Positions 33,847-44,172 of a stretch of DNA of 64,000 nt are shown here, in pieces. The notes under the pieces are model-generated. The model had not been told where the DNA came from. It did no database searches and saw nothing but the letters and a program-made list of their open reading frames with translations. Each line of letters begins with the position of its first letter. The first letter of the stretch is position 1. Origin of the DNA: Algoriphagus mannitolivorans DSM 15301 (GTDB lineage Bacteria; Bacteroidota; Bacteroidia; Cytophagales; Cyclobacteriaceae); the NCBI RefSeq assembly GCF_000429425.1, contig NZ_AUBV01000004.1, positions 1-64,000 on the forward strand, given 5' to 3'. Made by a program: the position numbers and the translations under genes.

Positions 33847-36033
33847 ATGATTAAAAGTTGGAAAGTGCTGAGCCTGGCTTGGATCGCGACGATCGGAATG
33901 GCCCTCAGCACGCAGGCGCAAAGCCTGAAAAAAGTCACCCTTGAAGACGTCTTCAAAAAAGGAACCTTCTCCCAAAAATCTGTCTATGGCATCAATTGGA
34001 TGAAAGACGGACAGTTTTACAGTTCATTAGTACAAAGAAATGGGGCCCCTGCAGTAGTCAAGATCAATTTGGCCACCGGAGCCGAAGCGGGAGTTCTTTT
34101 GGATGGAAAAGCATTGGGAGTGAACTTCTCAAGCTATTCCTTCAATTCAGATGAGACCAGAGCGCTTATTGCCACTGATGTAGAATCCATTTACAGACGT
34201 TCCTCCAAGGGTGTTTTTTATGTGGTGGATTTGGCAACTGGACAAAAGCAGCAGCTGATGAACGGAGAAAAAATCTCCTATGCGACCCTCTCTCCGGACA
34301 ATGATAAAGTTGCATTTGTCAAGGACAACAACCTGTACATGGTAGAATTGGCCGGCAATAAGCTCACTCAAATCACCTCAGACGGAGAATGGAACAAAAT
34401 CATCAATGGAGCTGCGGACTGGGTATATGAGGAAGAATTCTCCATGGCTCAGGCCTTCAAATGGTCTCCAGATGGCAAAAAGATCGCCTTTATCCGATTT
34501 GACGAAACTCAGGTACCGGAATTCAACATGCAGCTTTGGGGACCTCTATATCCTGAGGATTACAAGTTTAAATACCCCAAAGCGGGTGAAAAAAACTCAG
34601 AAGTCTCCATTCATATTTTTGATTTGAACTCTGGGAAAACACAAAAAATAGATGCAGGCGCAGAAACTGACATTTATCTTCCAAGAATCTACTGGACCAA
34701 AGACGCCAACACCTTGGCCTTTATCCGCATGAACAGACTTCAAAATCAATTGGATCTTTTTCATGCTAATGCCTCAACGGGTCAAAGCAAATTGATCATT
34801 TCCGAGACTTCCAAAACCTACGTAGATCTGGATTACAATGATGATCTTCAATACCTCAGTGATGGAAAAACCTTCATCCGGACGTCTGAGCAAGATGGAT
34901 TCAAGCACATTTACCACCACAATTTGGACGGCAGCCTAATCCGTCAAATTACCACGGGCAATTGGGAAGTTACCTCTATGGTTGGAATCGATGAAAGAGC
35001 CAAAAAAGTCTATTTCCTTTCCACCGAAGCATCTCCTTTGGAAAGAAACTTCTATGTGATCAATCTGGACGGAAAGGGCAAAAAGATGCTTACTCCTGCA
35101 AAAGGAAGCCATACCATCAACATGAGCCCAGATCATAAGTTTTTCATCGACTACTATTCTACAGCAAACAACCCGGTAAAAGTCACCCTCAATGATGCTG
35201 CAGGAAAAGAGATCAAAGTATTGGAAGACAATCAGGCCTTGAAAGAAAAACTCGCAGGATTTGCCTTGGGGAAAAAGGAGTTTTTCACCTTCCCAACAGT
35301 AGATGGTACAGAACTGAATGGCTACATCATCAAACCGGCCGACTTTGACCCAGCGAAAAAATATCCGGTTTTGATGTATGTGTATGGAGGTCCAGGATCA
35401 CAGAATGTCCTGAATTCTTGGGGAGGAACCCGGGATTTTTGGCATCAAGCCTTGGCAGCAGAAGGATTCATTGTAGCCTGTGTGGACAATCGGGGTACCG
35501 GAGCGCGAGGCCGTGACTTTAAGCATTCCACTTACGCGAATTTAGGCAAACTGGAAACCATCGACCAGATCGAAGGAGCGAAGTATTTTGCCAAAATGCC
35601 ATTCGTCGATCCAGCACGAATCGGTATCTGGGGATGGTCGTATGGAGGCTACATGTCCTCCCTTTCCCTGATGATTGGAAATGAAGTATTTAAAACCGCC
35701 ATCGCCGTGGCTCCGGTCACCACTTGGAGATACTACGACACCATCTACACCGAGCGGTACTTGCAGACCCCACAGCTTAATCCAGCGGGTTACGATGAAA
35801 ATAGCCCCATTACTCATGTGAACAAGCTAAAAGGAAACTTTCTATTGATCCATGGAACTGGTGATGACAATGTACATTTCCAAAACTCCGTGGATTTGGT
35901 TGATGCCTTGATCAAGGCAGACAAGCAGTTTGAGACCTTTTACTATCCCAACAGAAATCACGGGATCTATGGGGGCAATACCACTTGGCACCTCTATACT
36001 CAGATGACAGATTTCTTGAAGAGAAAGTTGTAA
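33847..36033 (+). CDS. S9 family peptidase, dipeptidyl-peptidase IV type
   Basis: This 728-residue exported protein has a signal peptide (SLAWIATIGMALSTQAQS). The N-terminal beta-propeller, about residues 40-470, contains WVYEEEFSMAQAFKWSPDG, where the Glu pair that holds the substrate N-terminus is expected. A C-terminal alpha/beta hydrolase follows with the nucleophile Ser in GIWGWSYGGYMSSLSLM, the Asp in HGTGDDNVHF and the His in NRNHGIYGG. This is the DPP IV arrangement, which removes Xaa-Pro dipeptides from peptides in the periplasm. It is monocistronic, with a hairpin at its 3' end. Confidence 0.92.
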   Translation: MIKSWKVLSLAWIATIGMALSTQAQSLKKVTLEDVFKKGTFSQKSVYGINWMKDGQFYSSLVQRNGAPAVVKINLATGAEAGVLLDGKALGVNFSSYSFNSDETRALIATDVESIYRRSSKGVFYVVDLATGQKQQLMNGEKISYATLSPDNDKVAFVKDNNLYMVELAGNKLTQITSDGEWNKIINGAADWVYEEEFSMAQAFKWSPDGKKIAFIRFDETQVPEFNMQLWGPLYPEDYKFKYPKAGEKNSEVSIHIFDLNSGKTQKIDAGAETDIYLPRIYWTKDANTLAFIRMNRLQNQLDLFHANASTGQSKLIISETSKTYVDLDYNDDLQYLSDGKTFIRTSEQDGFKHIYHHNLDGSLIRQITTGNWEVTSMVGIDERAKKVYFLSTEASPLERNFYVINLDGKGKKMLTPAKGSHTINMSPDHKFFIDYYSTANNPVKVTLNDAAGKEIKVLEDNQALKEKLAGFALGKKEFFTFPTVDGTELNGYIIKPADFDPAKKYPVLMYVYGGPGSQNVLNSWGGTRDFWHQALAAEGFIVACVDNRGTGARGRDFKHSTYANLGKLETIDQIEGAKYFAKMPFVDPARIGIWGWSYGGYMSSLSLMIGNEVFKTAIAVAPVTTWRYYDTIYTERYLQTPQLNPAGYDENSPITHVNKLKGNFLLIHGTGDDNVHFQNSVDLVDALIKADKQFETFYYPNRNHGIYGGNTTWHLYTQMTDFLKRKL

Positions 36034-36051
36034 AACCTCCGAACTCAAAAC

Positions 36052-36086
36052 AAAAAACCGCAGGATGAAAATTCTGCGGTTTTTTA
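36052..36086 (+). terminator. Terminator after the DPP IV-like gene
   Basis: AAAACCGCAG pairs with CTGCGGTTTT around a loop of about 10 bases, followed by Ts. It starts 19 bases after the stop codon. Confidence 0.85.
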
Positions 36087-36153
36087 TTGTAGCGATAGCT
36101 GAGAACTAAACGTCCTGACTCAAAATACTTTTTCTTAACCAAAATCAGCCTTT

Positions 36154-36915
36154 ATGAAATATGCATTGAAAATTTTCCCTACACTGCTTTTATGCTTTAT
36201 CCTTTTCTCTTGCCAAGACAATGAAGAACCTGAAAACCTACTTGATCAAGTGGGATTTGAAGGAACACTTCCAGACGGGGAAACCTCAAACTTCGAAACC
36301 AACTTTGAGGCAGAAAGCATCCCAATCGTATATAATTTCAAAACTGACGAAGATGGAAATGGAACAATTTACCAAGGTAATGTAGCCACCCATCTGTTGA
36401 AAATTAAAGAAACTACTAGAGGATTTGAGATCTACATAAGGCTTCCCGAGTTAAAGTGGTCGGATCAAGCCACTAGCGAGTTTAATTCCAAGTTTGTCTT
36501 CGAAGAAATCTACTCCTTTGACAAAGTGAAGGAGATTTTGAAAATAGGGGAAAAGAAAATAAGTGTGATAGACTTTAATTACAATAAAGAGGATTTTGGA
36601 GCAGTCCCTGATTTCTTTCAGGTTTACTATGTTCCGCAGGGAGCTCAAAGACCTTTCGAGTCAGGGCTTTACAATCCTTTTTTTCATGAGGGAAAATTTG
36701 AAATACCAACCGACAACTACCTTCGGGTAATAAGCCAAAGAGAGGGTACTTTTACTAATAATAAGGGAGAACAAAAACGGCTGCTTCTCGTGGAATTTGA
36801 ACTTAAAATCCAAATGTACGAGATTGTAAATGGTGAAGGTTATGTATTTAGACAGCCCTTAGATGGTAAATTAAGGTTGGCTTTCCGAGAGGATATTCCA
36901 GATTGGGCGAAATAA
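36154..36915 (+). CDS. lipoprotein of unknown function
   Basis: This 253-residue protein has a lipoprotein signal peptide (YALKIFPTLLLCFILFSC) with the Cys at residue 20 followed by an acidic stretch (QDNEEPENLLDQ). The mature part is beta-rich, with VKEILKIGEKKISVIDFNYN and RVISQREGTFTNNKGEQKRL. I do not recognise a domain. It stands alone, and its stop codon abuts the stop of the convergent 79-residue gene with no spacer. Confidence 0.75.
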   Translation: MKYALKIFPTLLLCFILFSCQDNEEPENLLDQVGFEGTLPDGETSNFETNFEAESIPIVYNFKTDEDGNGTIYQGNVATHLLKIKETTRGFEIYIRLPELKWSDQATSEFNSKFVFEEIYSFDKVKEILKIGEKKISVIDFNYNKEDFGAVPDFFQVYYVPQGAQRPFESGLYNPFFHEGKFEIPTDNYLRVISQREGTFTNNKGEQKRLLLVEFELKIQMYEIVNGEGYVFRQPLDGKLRLAFREDIPDWAK

Positions 36916-37155
36916 TCAATCAATCTTAATCTGATCCAGGTAAAACTTCATCCGGCTGTGATTCCGGGGAAGAAAGTCGATCTTGTCAATTTTATCCAAC
37001 TTGTGGTTGTAAAAAACTTCAATATACTCATCCTCCAGCAGGTAGAGATTGATTTTATGCCCGTAATATCGGATAGCCACCACAAATGTCCCCTCCATAA
37101 AAAGGATTTTGATTTTTTGGTGTAAGGGCATATGCAGAAACTCTTCTCGGCTCAT
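36916..37155 (-). CDS. small protein of unknown function
   Basis: This 79-residue protein has no signal peptide. It is rich in aromatic and charged residues (IKILFMEGTFVVAIRYYGHK and LLEDEYIEVFYNHKLDKIDK) and looks like a small beta-rich domain. The reading frame is compact and its stop codon directly adjoins that of the neighbouring lipoprotein gene, which argues that it is real. I cannot assign a family. The 227 bases to the next gene hold no recognisable element. Confidence 0.55.
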   Translation of the reverse strand: MSREEFLHMPLHQKIKILFMEGTFVVAIRYYGHKINLYLLEDEYIEVFYNHKLDKIDKIDFLPRNHSRMKFYLDQIKID

Positions 37156-37382
37156 TCAGATCAACTTTACTTCTCAGACATGAATTTAACCAAAATGGTT
37201 TCGATTCCTTGGAATTCCTTAATCAAAACCCTGTCCGATGCAAAAGCCGGATTTCATCTTTTTGGCGATTAAGCCCAACTTTACTCAGGTTTTTCACAAT
37301 AAAATCCTGAGTAATTCTTTCCTTAACTATTGAATTGTAATTTTCCAACCGGTAAACTTGGAAAGAAACTAAACCAGAGTTC

Positions 37383-37868
37383 GTGAATCAAAAACGCATT
37401 TTTAAAGGCTTGCTCCTGACCCTTGTGTTGGGTTGTCTATTTTTCCAGAGTTGCAAATCCAAAAAGAAAATCCCTAAGGATTCACCGGCATTCACGGTGA
37501 TCCAAACAGCCAAATCTTACTACGGGACGCCCTACAAGTATGGGGGAACCACCAGAAGCGGAATGGACTGTTCAGCCTTGGTTTTTCATGCCTATTATGC
37601 GGCTGGAATCAATCTTCCCAGAATGTCTGCTGACCAGAGCAAGGTAGGAAAGCGAATCAAACTGCAAGAAGTTCGCCCCGGAGACCTACTCTTTTTTGCC
37701 ACCGGAAGGCGAAAAAATCAGGTCAGCCATTCAGGAATTGTCACAGAGGTCTCGAAAGAAAATGTCAGATTTATTCATGCCTCCACCTCTTTGGGCGTTT
37801 CGGAAGATTATATGAGCAATAGCTATTGGAAAAAAGCCTTCCTGTTCGCTACGAGGATTTTGGAATAA
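37383..37868 (+). CDS. NlpC/P60 (C40) peptidoglycan endopeptidase lipoprotein
   Basis: This 161-residue lipoprotein has the signal peptide LLLTLVLGCLFFQSC. An NlpC/P60 papain-like domain then covers about residues 45-155. The catalytic Cys is in SGMDCSALVFHAYYAAG, the His in QVSHSGIVTEV, and a third polar residue in RFIHASTSLGV. Such enzymes cut the stem peptide of peptidoglycan between gamma-D-Glu and meso-diaminopimelate. The best start is the GTG at 37383, because the signal peptide begins there. It is transcribed alone. Confidence 0.9.
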   Translation: MNQKRIFKGLLLTLVLGCLFFQSCKSKKKIPKDSPAFTVIQTAKSYYGTPYKYGGTTRSGMDCSALVFHAYYAAGINLPRMSADQSKVGKRIKLQEVRPGDLLFFATGRRKNQVSHSGIVTEVSKENVRFIHASTSLGVSEDYMSNSYWKKAFLFATRILE

Positions 37869-37942
37869 AGTGCCTGTTGCTCAAAAAAATGGATAGATCT
37901 AAAATCAAGTGGATTCAATGAGGATTTATTTTCCAAATATCC

Positions 37943-39521
<1,579 letters not shown>

Positions 39522-39605
39522 GAAAATTAGTTACTGGTTATTAGTGATTAGGAGCATCAGTCTCCCTATTAACTCAATAACTGTTTACTCAATAACTAAA
39601 CAAAC

Positions 39606-39854
39606 ATGCAGTTAGAAATCATCACTCCAGACAAGAAGGTCTTCGAAGGCCAAGTGACAGAGGCGAGCTTCCCTGGGGCATCCGGTGCTTTTCAGGTCTT
39701 GAACAACCACGCTCCGATTGTATCTGCGTTGGCAAAAGGCAATATTTCCTTCACCACCAAAGAAGGAGGCAAAGTCACGATGCTGGTAGAAGGAGGAGTG
39801 GTAGAAGTGAACAAAAATGTAATTATGGTTTTAGCTGAAAAAGTAGTCAGCTAA
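39606..39854 (+). CDS. atpC: F1 ATP synthase subunit epsilon
   Basis: This 82-residue protein (MQLEIITPDKKVFEGQVTEA) is a short epsilon subunit holding only the N-terminal beta-sandwich; the regulatory C-terminal helical hairpin seen in long epsilons is missing. It follows atpD by 84 bases, a spacer of repetitive ttact/aactcaataact sequence. Lack of the helical domain means inhibition of ATP hydrolysis by epsilon is unlikely here. Short epsilons are common in this phylum. Confidence 0.95.
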   Translation: MQLEIITPDKKVFEGQVTEASFPGASGAFQVLNNHAPIVSALAKGNISFTTKEGGKVTMLVEGGVVEVNKNVIMVLAEKVVS

Positions 39855-39873
39855 TCTCAAAAATAAATAATTG

Positions 39874-39909
39874 GAAAAGTCCAACTCTTTCGGGTTGGAC
39901 TTTTTCTTT
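39874..39909 (+). terminator. Terminator of atpD-atpC
   Basis: AAAAGTCCAAC pairs with GTTGGACTTTT across a 9-base loop, followed by a T-rich run, 20 bases after the atpC stop. Confidence 0.9.
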
Positions 39910-39918
39910 TGATGAACC

Positions 39919-39950
39919 TTGGTCATTTAATTATTATTTCCCTACATTTG
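39919..39950 (+). promoter_or_regulatory. Promoter of rpsU
   Basis: TTGG at 39919-39922 and TACATTTG at 39943-39950 are separated by 20 bases. The -7 element is an exact match. The rpsU start is 25 bases downstream. Confidence 0.7.
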
Positions 39951-39975
39951 TGCCCACGAAAGGGGGTGTATACTT

Positions 39976-40170
39976 ATGATCATTGTAAACGTAAAAGAGA
40001 ACGAATCCATCGAAAAAGCGCTAAGGCGTTTTAAAAAGAAGTTTGACAAGACCGGTGCGGTTCGCGAACTTAGAGCCCGTCAGGCTTTCACCAAACCTTC
40101 CGTAAAAAGAAGAGATCAAGTTATCAAAGCTGCTTACAAGCAAAGACTTCAAAACGAAGCTAACAAGTAA
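39976..40170 (+). CDS. rpsU: 30S ribosomal protein S21
   Basis: This 64-residue basic protein (MIIVNVKENESIEKALRRFK) is ribosomal protein S21 of the small subunit. It is monocistronic, with its own promoter and terminator. S21 lies near the anti-Shine-Dalgarno end of 16S rRNA, and in Bacteroidota that end is masked on the ribosome, consistent with the poor Shine-Dalgarno signals in this window. Confidence 0.97.
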   Translation: MIIVNVKENESIEKALRRFKKKFDKTGAVRELRARQAFTKPSVKRRDQVIKAAYKQRLQNEANK

Positions 40171-40192
40171 TTCACTTTGATTTGACACATAG

Positions 40193-40222
40193 AAACCTGC
40201 TCCTTTGAGCAGGTTTTTTTTT
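40193..40222 (+). terminator. Terminator of rpsU
   Basis: AACCTGCTC (40194-40202) pairs with GAGCAGGTT (40207-40215), followed by a T-run of about eight. Confidence 0.9.
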
Positions 40223-40290
40223 GCCTGAATGATTTTTGTCAGTGGATCTTCCTGATTTTTCCCCTACCTTAATTCAAGCAAGAGCATCAC

Positions 40291-41175
40291 ATGATCGATT
40301 CTTTTATCAATTATTTGGAATTCGAGAAGCGCAGTAGCGCTCATACAGTATTGGCCTATAAAAAGGATCTGGAACAAGCGGCGGAGTTTGTGAGCATCTC
40401 CTTTGAAATTTCAGCATTGGAGTTCTGCACCCATACAGAGCTTAGAGCTTGGATTATTGATTTGGTAGAACAGGGCCTTAGTGCCACGACCGTAAACAGG
40501 AAGCTGGCCACCCTAAGGTCCTATTATAAGTTCCTCATGAGGTCTAAAGTGATCAGCATGGACCCTACCTATAAGTTAAAATCCCTTAAAACCCCCAAAA
40601 AACTTCCCGAATTTGTGCAGGAGGAATCCATTTCTTCCGTTTTAAGTGAAGAAGTCTATTCGGATACTTTTGAAGGACAACGGGACAAGATGATAATGGA
40701 GTTTTTATACCTTACAGGGGTCAGACTTTCGGAACTGATCGGATTAAAATGGAAAGACATTAACCTGATCGAGGATCAGGTAAAGGTGCTCGGTAAAAGA
40801 CAAAAAGAAAGAATTATTCCAATCACAAAATCACTGAAACAAAATATCCTTTTGTATCAAAAAGTATTTCAGGAAAGATTTTCAAAACTTGATGGGAATT
40901 CCTATTTTATTGTGAGCAATAAGGGGGAGCAAAGTTATCCGATGATGATCTACAGGATAGTCAGACAGTATTTGGATCTTTTTGCGCAAAACACGCGACG
41001 AAGTCCCCATTTGCTCCGCCACACCTTTGCCACCCACTTACTTAACAAAGGAGCCGACCTTAATGCGGTAAAAGACCTTCTGGGCCACGCTAATTTGGCC
41101 GCAACCCAAGTCTACACCCACAACACTATGGAAAAACTTAAGGCTGTGTTTGAACAGGCACATCCTAAAGCATAA
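40291..41175 (+). CDS. tyrosine recombinase XerC/XerD
   Basis: This 294-residue protein has an N-terminal core-binding domain (about 1-85, NYLEFEKRSSAHTVLAYKKD) and a catalytic domain with the tyrosine-recombinase residues: Arg in TGVRLSELIGL, HxxR in SPHLLRHTFATHLL, His in LGHANLAATQVY and Tyr in QVYTHNTMEKLK. It is a chromosome-dimer resolving recombinase of Xer type and normally acts with a partner Xer at dif. Its place between rpsU and hpf is the usual conserved setting in the phylum. Whether it is XerC or XerD cannot be decided. Confidence 0.93.
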   Translation: MIDSFINYLEFEKRSSAHTVLAYKKDLEQAAEFVSISFEISALEFCTHTELRAWIIDLVEQGLSATTVNRKLATLRSYYKFLMRSKVISMDPTYKLKSLKTPKKLPEFVQEESISSVLSEEVYSDTFEGQRDKMIMEFLYLTGVRLSELIGLKWKDINLIEDQVKVLGKRQKERIIPITKSLKQNILLYQKVFQERFSKLDGNSYFIVSNKGEQSYPMMIYRIVRQYLDLFAQNTRRSPHLLRHTFATHLLNKGADLNAVKDLLGHANLAATQVYTHNTMEKLKAVFEQAHPKA

Positions 41176-41208
41176 TTAATCTATTGTTCAACCCTAAATG
41201 CAATTATT

Positions 41209-41514
41209 ATGAAACTGCAGATGCACTCTATCCACTTCGACGCGGATCAAAAATTGATCGACTTTATTCAGAAAAAAGCGGACAAGCTGGATACCTTTTA
41301 TGACCGAATCATTGACGGTGAGGTTTTTATGAGACTTGACAAAAATGAGAAAAACGCAAATAAAATCGTTGAAATCAAACTCAACACTCCTGGAAAGCAG
41401 TTTTTTGCTAAACACCAAGATGAATCTTTCGAAGCCGCTGCTGATGAAGCTGTAGAAGGACTCAGAAGACAGATCAAGAAATTCAAAGAAAAAGTCGTTC
41501 TGGCTAAACAATAA
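41209..41514 (+). CDS. hpf: ribosome hibernation promoting factor, short type (HPF/RaiA)
   Basis: This 101-residue protein has the S30AE fold (SIHFDADQKLIDFIQKKADK, then VEIKLNTPGKQFFAKHQDES). It ends in a basic helix (RRQIKKFKEKVVLAKQ). Short HPF proteins bind the ribosome's decoding region in stationary phase and lead to inactive 100S ribosomes. It follows the Xer gene by 33 bases and is probably cotranscribed. A terminator lies after it. Confidence 0.92.
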   Translation: MKLQMHSIHFDADQKLIDFIQKKADKLDTFYDRIIDGEVFMRLDKNEKNANKIVEIKLNTPGKQFFAKHQDESFEAAADEAVEGLRRQIKKFKEKVVLAKQ

Positions 41515-41532
41515 ATCCGGTCAATTTTTATC

Positions 41533-41560
41533 AAAACCCTCAGGCAACTGGGGGTTTTTC
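41533..41560 (+). terminator. Terminator after hpf
   Basis: AAAACCCTCAG pairs with CTGGGGGTTTT, one T-G wobble included, with a 4-base loop and T-rich run. It ends just 16 bases before the next start codon. Confidence 0.8.
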
Positions 41561-41576
41561 TTTTCATCTTTGCCGA

Positions 41577-43088
41577 ATGAAAAATCAAGGGTCCTACACG
41601 TTGCTTTTTTGGATAATCAATGCTTCCCTAGTTGTTTTTAAGCTACTTTTTGCATTGCGCCCTGATCTTGATCTCTTTACCGAAGAAGCCCAATACTGGC
41701 TTTGGTCAAGAAATCTAGACTGGCAATATTATTCAAAGCCTCCCATGGTAGCGGTATTAAACTACCTAAGCACATGCACTTTTGGACATACCGAATTTGC
41801 TATTAGGCTGACCCCCGCAATCTTGGGCTTTTTCTCCGCAGGTCTTATTTACTCTTTTGCAAAAAAGGTCTATCAATCCTCAGAAATCGGGTTTTGGGCA
41901 GGAACCGTTTTTCTAGCAATGCCCATTACCTTTTTGGAGTTTACTTTTCATACCACAGATACTTCCATGTCATTTTTCTGGATCCTTGCTTGGTATGGAT
42001 TATACCTCGCCATCCATTCAGAAGGGAAAAAATACTGGGTTTTAACTGGGATTGCAGCAGCCTTGGGAATCCTCTCCAAAAGCACCATGCTCTTGATATT
42101 CCCTGCTGGATTTCTTTATTTAATGATCCTAGGGTCCTGGAAAAAGCATCTCCCAAATTTCCTGCTTTTTGGTGTCATCTCTTTATTGGGATTTATCCCC
42201 GGCATCATCTGGAACTTCCAACACGACTTCTACACCTTCAGACATATTGCCACCTTGGGAGGTGCAAATTCAGGAGGCACTCAAAACTTTGATTTTGGTT
42301 TGCTTTTGGCGAGAACTTCCGAATACTTAGGAGGGCAATTGGCCATGGTATCTTTATTCTTCCTTCCATTTTTCCTATTGGCATTTAAACGATTGGTGAA
42401 AACCAAGAATGAAACTTCATTTTTCCTGGCCCTACCTGGACTTTTGACCTTTTTGGGCTTTGGCGCACTGAGTCTTAAGACTTGGGTGGAAGTGAACTGG
42501 CCGGGATTCACTTACAGCACTTTTGCTGTTTTCCTTGCTCCGGTATTGGTATCCCTTTCTCCTTCTTGGAAAAAATACAGAAACCTAGCCACAGGACTGA
42601 GCCTTATCCTTATAATTCTACTATATATCCCAAATTTTGGAAACTGGAAATCATCCGGCCCGATTTCCCAAGGAGAAAAAGCTTTGGTAAAACGGATGTT
42701 GGGCTATGAAGAACTTGGCTTACGCGTCCAAGCTTTGGCAGATAGCCTTGGAGGATCAAACCCTGTGATCTTCAGCGAAAGCTATCATACGGCTTCAGAG
42801 TTGGCCTTTTACATGCCTTCTCATCCCCAAACTCTGGTAATCAATATGGGGAGTCGAAAAAATCAATGGGATCTTTGGCCGGGAATGGACCTTCAGGTAG
42901 GAAAACAAGGCCGATTCATTTTTGTCTCCAGAAATCAGGAAAGCCCACAAGAGGTTGCCAAATTTGCAAGATTAATCCATGAGGAAGAGCTTCCCTATTA
43001 TTTTGGAGATGAACCTATGGGCAAGTCAAAAATCCAAATCTGGGAGCATCTTTTGGAATATAATCCCGTGAATACCTCTTCCTACTAA
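41577..43088 (+). CDS. GT39/ArnT-like membrane glycosyltransferase
   Basis: This 503-residue protein has about 11-13 membrane helices. The first periplasmic loop carries the acidic motif LDLFTEEAQYWLWSRNLDWQ plus YYSKPPMVAVLNY. These are typical of the PMT/ArnT family, which moves sugars from undecaprenyl- or dolichyl-phosphate onto acceptors outside the membrane. A segment ILSKSTMLLIFPAGFLYLMI and a C-terminal soluble domain follow. Downstream lie a GtrB-like transferase, which makes the lipid-phosphate sugar, and an LPG-synthase-like membrane protein, so the three form a plausible lipid-linked glycosylation cluster. The acceptor is unknown. Confidence 0.83.
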   Translation: MKNQGSYTLLFWIINASLVVFKLLFALRPDLDLFTEEAQYWLWSRNLDWQYYSKPPMVAVLNYLSTCTFGHTEFAIRLTPAILGFFSAGLIYSFAKKVYQSSEIGFWAGTVFLAMPITFLEFTFHTTDTSMSFFWILAWYGLYLAIHSEGKKYWVLTGIAAALGILSKSTMLLIFPAGFLYLMILGSWKKHLPNFLLFGVISLLGFIPGIIWNFQHDFYTFRHIATLGGANSGGTQNFDFGLLLARTSEYLGGQLAMVSLFFLPFFLLAFKRLVKTKNETSFFLALPGLLTFLGFGALSLKTWVEVNWPGFTYSTFAVFLAPVLVSLSPSWKKYRNLATGLSLILIILLYIPNFGNWKSSGPISQGEKALVKRMLGYEELGLRVQALADSLGGSNPVIFSESYHTASELAFYMPSHPQTLVINMGSRKNQWDLWPGMDLQVGKQGRFIFVSRNQESPQEVAKFARLIHEEELPYYFGDEPMGKSKIQIWEHLLEYNPVNTSSY

Positions 43089-43119
43089 TTCAACAGCAAG
43101 GATACTCTAAATCATCACT

Positions 43120-43151
43120 TTTGATTCCGGTGGGATTTATGGGTAGTTTTG
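43120..43151 (+). promoter_or_regulatory. Promoter upstream of the GtrB-like gene
   Basis: TTTG at 43120-43123 and TAGTTTTG at 43144-43151 match the -33/-7 consensus with a 20-base spacer. The start codon lies 18 bases downstream, so this gene can be transcribed separately from the upstream GT39 gene. Confidence 0.65.
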
Positions 43152-43169
43152 CGCTTTAATTTTGACCTC

Positions 43170-44162
43170 ATGAGCAAGCCTTTACTTTCCGTAGTCATTA
43201 CGGTCTATAATGAAGAAGAAAACATCCAACCTCTTCTTGAGGCAACCTACGGTGCACTTTCCGGTATTGACTATGAAATAATCCTAATCGAAGATGGATC
43301 TACAGATGGCACTGTCTCGGAGGTAAAGAAATATGCCAATGACCGGACCCGGCTGATCATTTTCAATAAAAACTACGGACAAACCACAGCCTTGGCAGCT
43401 GGGATAGACAGCGCGACAGGTACCTACATCGCCACGATGGACGGAGATCTGCAAAATGACCCGACAGACATCCCCACTATGCTTCAAAAGGCTATCGACG
43501 AGGACTGGGATGTAGTGGCAGGAAGAAGAGCCAAACGAAAGGATGGTTTTGTGTTGAGAAAATTCCCTTCCAAAATCGCCAATTGGGTGATCCGAAACAC
43601 CACCAAAGTTTACCTTAACGACTATGGCTGTACCCTACGGGTGTATAAGGCCGAAATTGCCCAAAACATGGGCTTGTATGGAGAGCTTCATCGCTTCATT
43701 CCCGTCTTAGCTAAGCAGCAAGGCGCAAAAATGACCGAGGTCGATGTCAAACATCATCCTCGAATTCACGGAACATCCAAATATGGATTGAGCCGAACTT
43801 TCAAGGTTTTGGCCGATTTGATTTTGATGCTGTTTTTCCAAAAATACTTCCAACGGCCCATCCACCTGTTTGGAGGCTTAGGCTTGATTTCCTTTTTCCT
43901 AGGGTCCTTGATCAGTCTGTACTTACTCATCGTGAAATTAATGGGTGAGGATATCTGGGGACGACCTATCATGATTTTAGGCTTTATTCTGATTTTGGGC
44001 GGCATTCAATTGATTACCACAGGAATAATAGCTGAAATCATCGTCCGAACCTATTTTGAATCGCAGAATAAGAAAACCTATACCATTCGCTCAGTTTATC
44101 AGGGGCTGCTTGTCTCCAAACTAGACCGCCCTCAAGCTATCCCTACCCCAGAAGAAAAATAA
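43170..44162 (+). CDS. family 2 glycosyltransferase, GtrB/DPM1-like
   Basis: This 330-residue protein has a GT2 domain in the first 230 residues: LSVVITVYNEEENIQPLLEA, then ILIEDGSTDGTVSEV and the DxD-type site ATMDGDLQNDPTDIPTM. Two C-terminal membrane helices follow. This matches GtrB and polyisoprenyl-phosphate glycosyltransferases, which load a sugar from a nucleotide donor onto undecaprenyl phosphate. The start at 43170 is preferred; a codon 21 bases upstream adds only MRFNFDL and lies inside the promoter leader. It precedes the LPG-synthase-like gene by 10 bases. Confidence 0.87.
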   Translation: MSKPLLSVVITVYNEEENIQPLLEATYGALSGIDYEIILIEDGSTDGTVSEVKKYANDRTRLIIFNKNYGQTTALAAGIDSATGTYIATMDGDLQNDPTDIPTMLQKAIDEDWDVVAGRRAKRKDGFVLRKFPSKIANWVIRNTTKVYLNDYGCTLRVYKAEIAQNMGLYGELHRFIPVLAKQQGAKMTEVDVKHHPRIHGTSKYGLSRTFKVLADLILMLFFQKYFQRPIHLFGGLGLISFFLGSLISLYLLIVKLMGEDIWGRPIMILGFILILGGIQLITTGIIAEIIVRTYFESQNKKTYTIRSVYQGLLVSKLDRPQAIPTPEEK

Positions 44163-44172
44163 ACCCCGAGCA

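Noticed and set aside
40291..41175. Tyrosine recombinase considered as an integrase of a mobile island
   Set aside because: It sits between rpsU and hpf, the usual conserved place of house-keeping Xer genes, and no attachment site or cargo is seen.
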